A stretch of DNA of 64,000 nucleotides, taken from Hypomesus transpacificus (taxonomy: Eukaryota > Chordata > Actinopteri > Osmeriformes > Osmeridae). The DNA lies in NCBI RefSeq assembly GCF_021917145.1, contig NC_061065.1, positions 11,777,412-11,841,411 on the forward strand, read 5' to 3'. Below, piece after piece: positions 27,201 through 34,460 of the stretch. Below the pieces are notes generated by a model. The model was not told where the DNA came from. It made no database searches and saw only the letters and a list, made by a program, of their open reading frames with translations. Both the position numbers and the translations under genes were made by a program. Positions within the stretch are counted from its first letter, which is position 1. Each line of letters begins with the position of its first letter.

Positions 27201-28252
27201 ATGCACTTGTCCAGGTTCTTTTTGACTTTTGGTTGTGTGTGTGTGCAGGAACGGAGGCGGTCGTAGTGGTATGTTCTGTGCTGCCAGCATCGTGTGTGAG
27301 ATGATCAAGCGTCAGAATGTGGTGGACGTGTTCCATGCTGTGAAGAGCCTGAGAAACAGCAAACCCAACATGGTGGACACCCCGGTGAGGGACTGTGTGG
27401 GCGTATGCATGCGTGTGTTATCCACCCAGACATTATACATGGGAAAGGCCTGTGATCTCGATCAATCTTTCAATGTGATATCAAATGATTACTGGATGTG
27501 AGGCTGTAGTTTGGTACTATAAGTGTTTTGTTGTTGTTGTGTGTGTTGGGGGAAGGGGGGGGGGGAGTCTTCAGGGCATTGACTGACACCTGAAGAGGCA
27601 AAGGGGGGTGGGGGGCTGGAGCCCTGTAGCAGGGCTGTCTTGCTGTGGTTCAGAGATGATGTCAACACTTAAAGGTGTTAATGGTTAACCAGTGACATTC
27701 AGCAGTGGATGGAGTTAATGAGTCCCATTGTTCTAAGGTGTGAACAGGTGTGTGTGGGTTGTGCTCATGAGATGGCTCACCTTAGGTCTGGTGTTGCCTC
27801 AGATTACATTGCAAGCCATGCAACATGATGTTCTTTTGTTGTTTGATGTGTTCATGTGTATTTGTGTGTGTGTGTCCCAGGGACCTCAGGACAAAACACC
27901 ACTAATGAGTTGTCTCACCTTCACACCTTGACTTATTAACCTTGAGTTGCATCAGATCATTCAAACTCAAACCAAACAACAACAAAACAAACTTAACAAT
28001 CTAACAACTAATTAGGTCACAGGTCAAGTTAAAGTTTGAACCTATGTCTTGATTTACTTTTGAGTGATGTATATTTGATTTACTGCATGTGACGTATACA
28101 AGCAATTGGTATAGTGAGTTTGGGTGTAGTGTCCAGAGTGTAGATCCTCATACAGTTAGGACTGTCGTACCAATGGCTTCTTATCGTCTTGCCAACAGGA
28201 GCAGTACCGCTTCTGTTATGACCTGGCCCTGGAGTTCATGGAGACGTCCTAA
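6005..28252 (+). CDS. ptprk: Receptor-type tyrosine-protein phosphatase kappa, 3' two thirds of the gene (27 exons)
   Basis: Type I membrane tyrosine phosphatase of the R2B (MAM-Ig-FNIII) group, which mediates homophilic adhesion and dephosphorylates junction proteins. The MAM, Ig and first FNIII exons lie upstream of the window. Exons listed below encode FNIII 2-4, a furin-type site, one TM helix, juxtamembrane cassettes, D1 with [10 protein letters not shown] and the WPD loop (GWPDHGVPY), and D2 with HCLNGGGRSG. In D2 the WPD region reads GWAGHREVP, so the general-acid Asp is missing, as usual for D2. All exon phases join, and the frame ends FMETS-stop. I chose ptprk over ptprm, ptprt and ptpru because the text matches my memory of human PTPRK closely, because of the RTRR site in FNIII-4, and because leg1 and TAARs lie next door. 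The group is certain; the exact paralogue less so. Confidence 0.88.
6439..6660. repeat. Minisatellite of about 25-27 bp in the intron between FNIII exons
   Basis: About eight imperfect copies of CTATGTCATGTTGTCTCC followed by TTGTCTC or TTGCCCC. It runs up to the acceptor of the exon at 6667, leaving almost no unique sequence before the splice site. Confidence 0.85.
6667..6776 (+). CDS. ptprk: ptprk exon: first half of FNIII repeat 3
   Basis: Starts after CTCCTCAG with TG completing Val (V-P-G-P-V-P) and ends TATGAG before GTAGGT. It encodes [17 protein letters not shown], the first strands of FNIII-3. Confidence 0.92.
6940..7141 (+). CDS. ptprk: ptprk exon: second half of FNIII repeat 3
   Basis: Starts after CCAACCAG ([11 protein letters not shown]) and ends ATCTCAG before GTACAT. 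It contains [14 protein letters not shown] and LNVTTNIS, with sequons NSS, NVT and NIS. Confidence 0.92.
8072..8177 (+). CDS. ptprk: ptprk exon: start of FNIII repeat 4
   Basis: Starts after TCTTGCCAG with CT completing Ala and ends ATCAG before GTGAGC. It encodes [19 protein letters not shown] followed by [17 protein letters not shown]. Confidence 0.92.
8178..9708 (+). other. ptprk intron with minisatellite and CA repeats
   Basis: Contains a CA tract (8308-8372), the 12-bp minisatellite at 8692-9063 and GT-rich sequence (9256-9425). No exon was recognised. Confidence 0.8.
8692..9063. repeat. G-rich 12-bp minisatellite, 31 units, with a 9-unit higher-order repeat
   Basis: The unit is CTGGGTCAGGGG, with a single G/T variant in the second triplet (CTGGTTCAGGGG). 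Writing the variants as G and T, units 1-9 read GGGTTGGGT and units 10-18 repeat the same order, a 108-bp higher-order repeat. Units 19-31 read GTTTTGGTTGGTG then G. The sense strand carries regular G3/G4 runs. It lies inside a ptprk intron. Confidence 0.95.
9709..9979 (+). CDS. ptprk: ptprk exon: FNIII repeat 4 with furin-type site
   Basis: Starts after CCCTCCAG with T completing Ser and ends GAAAAG before GTCAGT. It contains YQIVVEEL, then a basic R-T-R-R at 9746-9757. That is the position where R2B phosphatases are cut by furin into two associated chains. [20 protein letters not shown] and [13 protein letters not shown] follow. Confidence 0.94.
10112..10148 (+). CDS. ptprk: ptprk exon: end of FNIII 4 / stalk
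   Basis: 37-nt exon after TGTCTTACAG, ending AAAG before GTAAGA. Encodes [12 protein letters not shown], as in R2B stalks. Confidence 0.9.
10149..13962 (+). other. Large ptprk intron
   Basis: 3.8 kb without a recognisable exon. It holds a TA/CA tract (about 10258-10285), a GA-rich stretch (10340-10400), a short GGTCACGGCA repeat (12415-12450) and the long 20-bp minisatellite at its 3' end. Confidence 0.75.
13295..13948. repeat. 20-bp minisatellite, about 32 copies, abutting a splice acceptor
   Basis: The unit is GCTGTAGATGTGGTAGTAAT. Variants occur in the first bases (GCTGTAG, TCTGTAG, ACTGTAG, TCTCTAG) and in the last base (C or T). The array ends about 14 bases before the acceptor of the transmembrane exon. 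Each unit carries TAGTAAC or TAGTAAT, which resembles a branch-point sequence. Confidence 0.93.
13963..14098 (+). CDS. ptprk: ptprk exon: transmembrane segment
   Basis: Starts after TGTTTTGTTCAG with GT completing Gly and ends AAGAAGAG before GTGATT. Encodes [15 protein letters not shown], then a hydrophobic helix rich in V, L, I and F ending LLVKKR. This is the single TM helix and stop-transfer signal. Confidence 0.93.
14099..16562 (+). other. ptprk intron after the TM exon
   Basis: No exon recognised. It carries pyrimidine-rich tracts (14700-14900), a GA tract (14940-15115), a CT microsatellite (15208-15245) and a GT tract (15688-15745). Confidence 0.7.
16563..16592 (+). CDS. ptprk: ptprk cassette mini-exon (juxtamembrane, Tyr/Ser-rich)
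   Basis: A 30-nt exon between CCAACCAG and GTAAGT. With the AG of the preceding exon it encodes [11 protein letters not shown] just inside the membrane. Its length is a multiple of three and the flanking exons join in frame without it, so it can be a skipped cassette. A similar insert exists in R2B isoforms as I recall them. Confidence 0.8.
16593..18363 (+). other. ptprk intron
   Basis: Holds a GT tract (about 16830-16880), a TTA run near 17300 and the 27-bp minisatellite (17323-17785). No coding match was seen. Confidence 0.7.
17323..17785. repeat. 27-bp minisatellite, about 16 copies
   Basis: The unit is AGACCTCTATATCCCAGCCC plus TACCTCT. Some copies carry AGCCCTC or ATCTCAG variants. It makes a spurious open frame (SRPLYPSPT repeats) and lies inside a ptprk intron. 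Confidence 0.93.
18364..18524 (+). CDS. ptprk: ptprk exon: juxtamembrane region
   Basis: Starts after CCCCTTCCAG and ends AACAGAT before GTGAGT. It encodes [17 protein letters not shown], then [17 protein letters not shown] and [12 protein letters not shown]. Joins in frame either to the mini-exon (L-K-L) or directly to the TM exon (R-K-L). Confidence 0.92.
18672..18707 (+). CDS. ptprk: ptprk cassette exon [12 protein letters not shown]
   Basis: 36-nt exon after CTCTCTCCAG, ending GTGCTAG before GTGAGG. Encodes [13 protein letters not shown] multiple of three: skipping it together with the next 12-nt exon restores R-Y-E-N, the form I recall in one human isoform. Confidence 0.85.
   Translation, partial: CLTTPWFPRLC
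18871..18966. repeat. 12-bp tandem repeat, about 8 copies
   Basis: The unit is CGCAGTCGAGGC, degenerating to CACAGTAGAGTA at the end. Intronic. Confidence 0.9.
19742..19753 (+). CDS. ptprk: Candidate 12-nt microexon VPIT
   Basis: TGCCCATCACTG sits between a pyrimidine-rich tract ending GTAAAG and a strong donor GTAAGT. With the flanking G it reads V-P-I-T and keeps the frame (L-V-P-I-T-D-E-N). The length is a multiple of three. The call rests on splice sites and frame only. Confidence 0.6.
19971..20161 (+). CDS. ptprk: ptprk exon: wedge region and start of D1
   Basis: Starts after CCTGTCTCAG (D-E-N-H-T) and ends TACGAG before GTGGGG. Contains [20 protein letters not shown] and [16 protein letters not shown], the R2B wedge before D1. 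Confidence 0.93.
20417..20504 (+). CDS. ptprk: ptprk exon: D1 N-terminal part
   Basis: Starts after TCTCCTCAG and ends GCAT before GTAAGT. Encodes [17 protein letters not shown] and KNRYGNIIA, the conserved start of the PTP fold. Confidence 0.92.
20859..20935 (+). CDS. ptprk: ptprk exon: D1 substrate-recognition loop
   Basis: Starts after TACACTAG with AC completing Tyr and ends ATAGAC before GTAAGT. Encodes YDHSRVIL and [14 protein letters not shown], the PTP phosphotyrosine loop. Confidence 0.92.
21135..21152 (+). CDS. ptprk: ptprk cassette microexon IWLYRD
   Basis: An 18-nt exon between GGGCTGTAG and GTAAGT that encodes I-W-L-Y-R-D. It is inserted between NYID and GYQRP in D1, and the frame is kept with or without it. 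The same hexapeptide is an alternative insert of some R2B phosphatases as I recall. Confidence 0.75.
21415..21735. repeat. 40-bp minisatellite, about 8 copies
   Basis: The unit reads TCTGGTCTCAACCCAACCTC then AGCCCAAGGCTCAGCCACAA. Copies vary between AACCC/AGCCC and CCACAA/CCTCAA. Gives spurious frames on +. Confidence 0.93.
22538..22685. repeat. 22-bp minisatellite, about 7 copies
   Basis: The unit is ATGTCCTGGGATGGTACTAT plus AT. Intronic. Confidence 0.92.
22812..22848 (+). CDS. ptprk: ptprk exon: D1, [12 protein letters not shown]
   Basis: 37-nt exon after TCTTTCAG, ending ACGCAAG before GTGAGA. Encodes the conserved [12 protein letters not shown] of D1. Confidence 0.92.
23085..23182 (+). 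CDS. ptprk: ptprk exon: D1 core
   Basis: Starts after TGATCTAG with GT completing Gly and ends GGGCGG before GTAGGT. Encodes [18 protein letters not shown] and [13 protein letters not shown]. Confidence 0.93.
23304..23420 (+). CDS. ptprk: ptprk exon: D1 core
   Basis: Starts after CTGTCCAG and ends GAGCGG before GTGAGT. Encodes [17 protein letters not shown] and [11 protein letters not shown]. Confidence 0.93.
23559..23713 (+). CDS. ptprk: ptprk exon: D1 WPD loop and start of the P-loop
   Basis: Starts after TTTACCAG and ends CACTGCAG before GTGGGG. Encodes [17 protein letters not shown] with the catalytic Asp of the WPD loop, then GPIVVHC. The nucleophilic Cys is the last complete codon of this exon. 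Confidence 0.94.
23868..24003 (+). CDS. ptprk: ptprk exon: D1 P-loop
   Basis: Starts after CTGCTCAG with C completing Ser and ends ACAGAG before GTGACT. Completes the P-loop [10 protein letters not shown] with its phosphate-binding Arg, then [19 protein letters not shown] and [13 protein letters not shown]. Confidence 0.94.
24328..24477 (+). CDS. ptprk: ptprk exon: D1-D2 linker
   Basis: Starts after GGCCTCAG and ends TTCCAG before GTACGC. Encodes [19 protein letters not shown] (Q-loop of D1), then [18 protein letters not shown]. Confidence 0.93.
24925..25098 (+). CDS. ptprk: ptprk exon: start of D2
   Basis: Starts after ATCCTCCAG and ends ATGGAT before GTAGGT. Encodes [38 protein letters not shown] and [11 protein letters not shown]. 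Confidence 0.93.
25099..26408 (+). other. ptprk intron inside D2
   Basis: 1.3 kb with CA tracts (25160-25195, 25275-25302). Short open frames on both strands show no family match. No exon was recognised. Confidence 0.7.
26409..26540 (+). CDS. ptprk: ptprk exon: D2
   Basis: Starts after GTGTGGCAG and ends GCACAG before GTGAGA. Encodes [16 protein letters not shown] and [19 protein letters not shown]. Confidence 0.93.
26649..26774 (+). CDS. ptprk: ptprk exon: D2
   Basis: Starts after GTGTGCAG and ends ACCCGG before GTAAGG. Encodes [19 protein letters not shown] and [16 protein letters not shown]. Confidence 0.93.
26941..27104 (+). CDS. ptprk: ptprk exon: D2 degenerate WPD region
   Basis: Starts after GTTGCAG and ends TGCCT before GTGAGT. 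Encodes [19 protein letters not shown], where a catalytic domain would have WPD, then EGRTIIHC. Confidence 0.93.
27249..27384 (+). CDS. ptprk: ptprk exon: D2 pseudo P-loop
   Basis: Starts after GTGTGCAG and ends CCCCG before GTGAGG. Completes [13 protein letters not shown], then [19 protein letters not shown]. The Cys is kept but the loop differs from D1, as in inactive D2 domains. Confidence 0.93.
27877..27985 (+). repeat. Dispersed leg1-flanking repeat, copy a
   Basis: Core CACCACTAATGAGTTGTCTC, then TTCACACCTTGACTTATTA, TTGCATCAGATCATT and an AACAA-rich tail. It follows a GT tract and a CCAGGGAC start. It is one of six copies and lies in the last ptprk intron. Confidence 0.8.
28199..28252 (+). 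CDS. ptprk: ptprk last coding exon
   Basis: Starts after GCCAACAG. Encodes [17 protein letters not shown] then TAA. Human PTPRK ends similarly as I recall ([17 protein letters not shown]). Confidence 0.93.
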   Translation, partial: EQYRFCYDLALEFMETS

Positions 28253-29390
28253 CCAGGGGGCGCCACTGAGCCCAGGAGGCCAGGACCCCCACCAAGATGA
28301 AAGGATGAAAGGATATATACTGACAAAACCAGGAGGAGGAGGAAGGGAGTAAGACGCTGACGATGAAGATGAAGAAGAGGGTTTGAAGAGAGTATGTGTG
28401 ATGTTCTCCATTGTACTTCTCTGTGTTCAGTGCCACAGCAGCAGCAGCAGCAGCCTGCCTCAGTCTGCTTCCTGTTCCGCAGATTCACATCTGTTCTTGT
28501 GCAGACATTTGTAAGACTGACACTACTGCCAAGGTGTTGCATGCTATACTGTTATTTTGTATTTTTTTGTTTGTTTTTGTTTTCTATATTTGCAGCATTG
28601 TCAACAGACAAGTTTATATCTATATCTATAGAAGTCAGTCGAAATGTGAACGAAAAAAAGAAATGCACTGGCCATGGATGGAGGTGCTCCCATGTGACCG
28701 TGGCTTCTGATCATGTTTTTATCATGCACTGGCGACAGCTTGCTCACCATGTTTTAGTTTTGTAGCAAATGTTTAATCATAAGCCAAAGACTTATGTAAA
28801 TATGTCTATATGGAAAAAAAGCACATTGTTTGTATTTATTGTTTACTTGCATTCCTTTTTGAAGGCTAAAAACAATCATCTTCATTGCGTGTTATTTACT
28901 ATAACTTTGAACCGTACACATTTAATGTAGTTTTTAAGTATTAGACTGAGCTCAGTAATATCTTTATTTTTTTCTTCTCTGTGATGTGCCAGTGGTTCCT
29001 TTGTGTAAAAGCTTGTGTATTCTGGCCATGCAGTTAGGATATCAGAGCCCACCAGGCCATAGTGAGAGAGCTCTATTTTTCTCTGGCAATGTCATGCTCA
29101 GCTGTTTTTGGTGTCTTAGAAGATCAAAGATTGAGGTTCCAGACAGGAAGTGATGTCAGTGTTCAGAAAGTTGGAATGTTAGCCAACAGGTAGGCAGGCA
29201 GACAGACAAATTATCTCTAGTTATAGTGATTATAGAAGAGGACACACAGGAAGTGGAAACCCTGGTAACAGGAAACTGTAGTGTATATGTGAAGTTAATT
29301 CATGGTCCATATTGTTTGTCTGTAACTGTTGGCTTATTGGCTGTAATAAACAAGGCAACTCTTTGAATAAAACAAGGTTGACAGAGCCAA
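28253..29390 (+). other. ptprk: ptprk 3' UTR
   Basis: A non-coding tail follows the TAA. Two AATAAA signals lie at 29345-29350 and 29366-29371 and could end the transcript near 29390. The end is inferred from these signals only. A short CAG run occurs at 28437-28452. Confidence 0.5.
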
Positions 29391-29460
29391 GGGTGATGTC
29401 ATCATTAATCATGCTGCAATGGCAGGTCTTGATTGACCAGACACATTCTACTGTGTGTGT

Positions 29461-29573
29461 CCCAGAGATCTCTGTACCAAAACACCACTAATGAGTTGTC
29501 TCACCTTCACACCTTGACTTATTAGTCTTTGGTTGCATCAGATCATTATAATACAAACTGAGTGACATCATAA
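29461..29573 (+). repeat. Dispersed leg1-flanking repeat, copy b
   Basis: Same core as copy a, ending ACTGAGTGACATCAT. Followed about 156 bp later by copy c, making a tandem dimer between the 3' ends of ptprk and leg1. Confidence 0.8.
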
Positions 29574-29614
29574 ATGATGTCTTCTGTTTTTGTTTTTGTC
29601 TTATGTTTGTGTTT

Positions 29615-29745
29615 GTCAGGAGCCTGAGTCCCCAAACACTACTGATGAGTTTTCTCACCTTCACACCTTGGCTTATTAGTCTCTTTAGTTGCAATAGATC
29701 ATTCATTGCATCAGATTATTACCTACCAACCAAACAACAAGGATA
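29615..29745 (+). repeat. Dispersed leg1-flanking repeat, copy c
   Basis: A more diverged copy (CACTACTGATGAGTTTTCTC) with an AACAAACCTAAC-type tail. Confidence 0.75.
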
Positions 29746-29906
29746 CCAAAACAAACCTAACAGACATACTACTAATTAAGGTCTACCAAACTATCAAGAA
29801 CTATTGCTTCACCTATTACTTATGTAAATCCTTTGAAAAACCTTACCAGGCCTCTACATAGAAAATAAAATAGGTTTCATCATACAAGGTCTTGCTTGTG
29901 AAAATC

Positions 29907-29912
29907 TTTATT
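29907..29912 (-). promoter_or_regulatory. leg1: Probable leg1 polyadenylation signal
   Basis: AATAAA on the minus strand (TTTATT on +), about 150 bases after the leg1 stop codon. Confidence 0.5.
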
Positions 29913-30063
29913 TTCTTTAATACCACACTTTCTTTCTGGATGTATGTTTGACCTGCCCACATACTTAATGTGTTTATATGTTTCTGAGAGCAAATACTTA
30001 ATGCTGTATGTTGCAGTTGGTTTTAATGTGTGTGTGTGTGTGAGAGTGATTGGATTGGGAAGT

Positions 30064-30785
30064 TCAGCAGTTGGTGGACATCTCTGATAGGATGGAAAAG
30101 ATGGAGGTGAGGGCAAACGACGGGTTGAGGGTGAGGTCCTGGAGCAAAGTCTGGCCCTGCTCTCTGGCCTTCTCTGAACACATGGCGCTACGCCACATTC
30201 GCACCAAGGTCCCACCTACAACATACACACACACATACAAAGACACATTGTTAGGAGAGCTTTACTCCTCTTACTGTCTTGTATACTATTAACAAGTTTG
30301 TTTTTGAAGTTCCAACCAGTTAACCAATTAGGCGTTAGAAGGGTGTGTCAGGCGAACAGAGGAGTCAAACAGATCCAAACAGCCAATCAAATGGACATGT
30401 GGGTGGCCAAAGAGATCAACCAGGCACCCCGCCAGGTGACCATAAGGGCCAATCAGGAGACGGTGGGGTCACAGGTGACGGGAGGGAAGGATCGACAAGT
30501 TGTGGCCCACCTACCGAGCACACTGTTCATGCTTCTCATCCAGCTGAAGATGGAGAGGGTGTGGTTCTCCTCAGGACTCAGGTCCTGGATGTTGGGCGCT
30601 TGGTCCCCTTCCCTCAGCACGCGGCTGGGCAGTGGCGTCATGAACACCACGGAACGCTTCACTGTGGACTGGAAGTGAGTGGCTGCTACAAAATCGGCTG
30701 AGCTGAGCCAGCTCTCAGCAAAGGCTTTCTCTGGGTAAGAGTAATGTTTCAGCCTGTAGAGAGGACAGAGGGAGAGAGAGAGGAC

Positions 30786-30817
<32 letters not shown>

Positions 30818-32805
30818 GGGGGGAGGGGGAGAGAGAGAAAGAAAGAGAGGGGGAGAGGGGGAGGGGGAGAGAGAGAGAGAGAGCTTTGTCACTTTATTGG
30901 CAGTGTGTATGAAGATGCTGAGAGGGGATTGGTGTTGTGTCTGAAGATGCTGAAAGGCAATATGTCATGCATGATCTTTGGTGGTGGTGTTTTGCTCGGT
31001 GCTGCTCACTTCTCCTGGCAGGTGCTAGAAGCAGTCTGTAGTGATAACTGCTGAGCGGCCCACATCAGACCCAGGATCTGGTCTTTCTTCTCCAAGTCAG
31101 TGATGTCAGCAATGCTCAGTTCCTTTATACCCTGCAACACACATAGCATATAAGAGTGTGGAGAAGCACAACATATCTCTTTGCAAATGCAGGACATCTA
31201 TTCAAATCAATCCCCTCCAACATGGTATGCTGTGTTTTGACATGCTATTAACCTGAGGGTAAGGGCGAAGTCATGAGGTAGTCTGGATCAATGGGTCTGG
31301 ATTGAAGTCTGGGTTGAAGTCATGATCATGGCTTGTTACCTGGTAAAAGGCCTCCCACTTGGCCATGAGGTCAGGGAACTTGGTTGAGCAGTCAGTGTAG
31401 GAGGTGCAGTAGTCCTGAACTGCATCACTGGGTGTTTGGATCTGGACCTGGAGCTGACCATCTCCAATCACACCCTTCTGAACCGCCGCCAAGAAGGGAA
31501 TCACAGAGAGGTAGTAGTTCACACCTGGAGGGTGGATAAGTGATAGGGGAGGTAGGAAAGACAGGGATGTATATAGTAAACAGTAAGCAAGACAGACAGA
31601 TGATACAGAAAGACATGTAAACCATTCTTTTGCATTAGCTGTCAGAAGTAAACCTCAGTTTCAGTTCCCTGCCAGCCACCCCTTAAACTCCCCAGCAGAG
31701 GGCGCCGCTCAGTCTACTCACAGGCCCACCAGCTCTGGCCAGAGATGCACATAGAGTCACTCTCCTGGCCACACGTTGTAGCACTCGTGGGGTCCAACAG
31801 ACGACCTGCCAACACACACATGCATACTGAAAGGCCAGAACCACCAGTTCAAGACCCCATTTTAATTCTAGAAATAACCCACACCAACCATTTCTGGCTT
31901 ACAAGTACATGTATATTTCATATATAGATAAATAGGCATTGTCTGTGAGGAGGGTAAAAATGGAGCAGGGAGATGGAGGAGGTGCGGAAGGCCAACTCTC
32001 TATGGGACTAGCAGGCAGCATCTCTCCTCCTGTCCTCCTTAAGCACATCTCCTGATACGTAGATCAAGCCTGTCCTCCTTAAGCACATCTCCTGATACGT
32101 AGATCAAGCCTGTCCTCCTTAAGCACATCTCCTGATACGTAGATCAAGCCTGTCCTCCTTAAGCACATCTCATGATACATAGATGAAGCCTGTCCAACCA
32201 GAGATCTGGGGGGTATTCCAGAAAGCAGGTCATGTGACATACCCGGGTAAGTTAAGTCCCCAGCTGACACCCAGCGTTGTAGCAACATTGCCAGTAGGTT
32301 GCTGCAACATTGTGAATCAGTTGGTGGGTTAACTTACCCGGTTATGTTGCATAACCTGCTTTCTGGAATACCCCCCTGCAGGGTTTCAGACCATCAACAA
32401 ACATAATTGAGCTCAGGTGTGCTGGATTAGTGCTGGGATGGAAACCCACAGTAGCTCTCTAAGAACAGCTTTGTCCAGTCATGATATCGATCCATATTTA
32501 CCTGACCTCAGCTTCCACCCCAGCTGCAGAGGCAGACTCCAGAGTGGGTTTCCCTCCGTGGTGTTGGGGCCCATGGAGCCCATGTACTGATCAGAGGCAG
32601 CCAACTGGAGCCGGTAGAGAGTCATCCTCTGTCGGTAGTCCCAGGGGTTGATGGTGACGATGTGGTCCTGCTGGGGGAGGTCGGACAGCTGGCTTCCAGC
32701 CTCGGCCCACAGAATAGGCAGGTCGTCCTCCGTGATGATGGCACTGTGAGCTGGACCGGAGCACGCGGCCAGGAGGACGAGGAGGCCTGACAACAGCACA
32801 CGCAT
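30064..32805 (-). CDS. leg1: LEG1-like secreted protein (liver-enriched gene 1 family)
   Basis: A six-exon gene on the minus strand. Coding exons: 32805-32502, 31805-31722, 31524-31340, 31131-31010, 30753-30515 and 30215-30064. The sum is 1086 nt, giving 361 residues, and all phases join. Residues 1-21 form a signal peptide (MRVLLSGLLVLLAACSGPAHS). Family marks follow: ITINPWDYRQRMTLYRLQL-like text with INPWDY, NPLWSLPLQLGW, CISGQSWW, NYYLSVIPFLAAV and GLMWAAQQ. I recognise the family by its resemblance to human C6orf58 (INPWVY, LWGLPLQYGW, CISVDSWW, PFLAAV). LEG1 is a secreted glycoprotein tied to liver growth in zebrafish. A sequon (NTT) is present. The gene is tail-to-tail with ptprk. Confidence 0.88.
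30770..30882. repeat. GA-rich polypurine microsatellite
   Basis: GAGAGA runs broken by a G18-type tract. It lies in the leg1 intron just upstream of exon 5 and so forms a CT tract on the coding strand near its acceptor. Confidence 0.9.
32030..32190. repeat. 40-bp tandem repeat, 4 copies, in leg1 intron 1
   Basis: The unit reads GTCCTCCTTAAGCACATCTC then CTGATACGTAGATCAAGCCT. The last copy is diverged (CATGATACATAGATGAAGCC). Confidence 0.92.
32208..32376. mobile_element. MITE-like palindromic element in leg1 intron 1
   Basis: About 169 bp with imperfect terminal inverted repeats of roughly 45 bp. The left arm starts GGGGGGTATTCCAGAAAGCA, and the right arm ends with the complement, CTTTCTGGAATACCCCCC. 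Inner arms are ACCCGGGTAAGTTAA and TTAACTTACCCGG. No coding capacity, so a non-autonomous DNA element. I could not settle the superfamily or the target duplication. Confidence 0.75.
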
Positions 32806-32920
32806 GGTGGGATGTCTGGAGGATACCTGAGGAACACCTGGTGAGAGAGAACTAAGCTTGTCACTGTAATATCCTCACGCACCTTCCAACTGGACAACTG
32901 CGGCTCTGGCTCTCTCCAGG

Positions 32921-32930
32921 TTTTTTATCA
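32921..32930 (-). promoter_or_regulatory. leg1: Possible TATA element of leg1
   Basis: TGATAAAAAA on the minus strand, about 115 bases upstream of the ATG. This would fit a start site near 32890 with a short leader. Weak, sequence-only call. Confidence 0.3.
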
Positions 32931-33842
32931 CCGAGGTGAACATGTCAGCCAAGACGATCAAGGGGAATCAAGTAAGTAAACACCTTGATGGAGTGCCAAA
33001 GTCCAAACAGTCTGCCTTGTCAGTATTTTCTGTGGAACTGTGTGGCAAAATGCCAGGGAGTTGTCTAATCATGGCAGAAGGGCACTGAGTTTCACAAGCA
33101 TGTGTGTCCCTCTAACTTAACTGCACACTTGCACACACAAACACACTCACCAACTTACTACCACTCACAATGTGTGTGTTCTGTGAGATGAATTAGTTAG
33201 CATGGTGACTTATTATCCTTGTTTCCAGTTTTCAGGACTAATCCCTGGAATTGAATGGTGTCCTTGAAAGATAAAGCAATGTCTGTCTGTACAATTTTTT
33301 ACTTTATTTACACAAACTATGCACTCAATGTTTTCCAGACAAGAACTGTGCTGTACTGTCTGTACATGGCATAGACATTGAAACAATCCAAAACTCCATG
33401 GTACATGTTGAGTTCATTAATCCAACCTGTCTTTAGTGATGTCCGGGTCATTCACATCCTGTGTGTGTATGTGTGCGTGTTTTTCACAGACTATGCATGG
33501 GAAAGGCCTTCATTACTCAGTGCTATAACTTTTTCTAACAACCTTTCAAATCCAGTGATTAATTACTTAATATCAAAGTGTTTGCTAACAGTTAGAAGTT
33601 CAAAAGGTTGGGTGAAGTGTGTGTGTGTGTGTCTGTGTCTGTGTGTGTGTGTGGGTTAGGTGGAGTCAGGGGAAGGTTTGGGGGAGGGGGGGGCAGGAGA
33701 GGATAATCTTGATGTGGTCCAGAGATGTCAATTGCCTGTATGACACCTAAAGTGTTTGTTGTTAACCTGTGATCCAGCAGTGTTTGGAGGTAATGAGTCC
33801 CCTGTTGTGAAAGGTGTGAACTGTGTGTGTATGTCTGGAACA

Positions 33843-33960
33843 TGTCACAGGGACCAGTACCAAATCAAAACACCACTAATGAGTTTTGTAACCACACCTT
33901 TACTTATTAGTCTCTTTAGTTGCATCAGATCATTACAACACAAACCAAACACCAATTAAG
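33843..33960 (+). repeat. Dispersed leg1-flanking repeat, copy d
   Basis: Copy of the same family as 27877-27985 (CACCACTAATGAGTTTTG, TTGCATCAGATCATTACAAC). The sequence upstream of it (33485-33843) also matches that before copy a: ATGGGAAAGGCC, a G-rich run, GACACCT, AATGAGTCCC. Confidence 0.8.
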
Positions 33961-34181
33961 TTCAAACTACTTATAACTTGCTCTGTGACTTATTCCATGA
34001 TCCAATAGATTTACGCTTTATTGACCGATCTATACCAGATATGGGTCGACCACTCTACCTCAATGCATTTTTGTAGTACATGTGTGTTTATCCATAATTT
34101 AGTTTGTCAGTGCATGGCTGTGCGTCAGTGTTGTGTGTGTGTGTGTTGTGATTGGACACATGCAACGTTTGTGTGTCTGTG

Positions 34182-34300
34182 TCACAGGGACCTCAATACC
34201 AAAACACCACTAATGAGTTGTCTCACCTTCACACCTTGACTTATTAGTCCTTAGTTGCATCAGATCATTATACTGTAATACAAACTGAGTGACATCATAG
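34182..34300 (+). repeat. Dispersed leg1-flanking repeat, copy e
   Basis: Near-identical core to copy b, including the ACTGAGTGACATCAT end. First member of a dimer with copy f. Confidence 0.8.
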
Positions 34301-34344
34301 AGTAAATTGTCCCTATTGTTTTTGTGTATTAGAATGTATGTATG

Positions 34345-34460
34345 TTTCACAGGGACTTCAGTACCAAAACACTTCTAATGAGTTGTCTCACCTTCACACT
34401 TTGACTTATTAGTCTCTTGGTTGCATCAGACCATTACAACACAAACCTAACAACAACAAA
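34345..34460 (+). repeat. Dispersed leg1-flanking repeat, copy f
   Basis: Core with ACTTCTAATGAGTTGTCTC, about 166 bp after copy e. The b-c and e-f pairs have the same spacing and order. Confidence 0.78.

Noticed and set aside
6005-28252. Assignment to ptprm, ptprt or ptpru
   Set aside because: Text fits PTPRK best from memory, with RTRR and leg1/TAAR linkage. PTPRU has a different D1 P-loop and a diverged D2. The choice still needs a tree.
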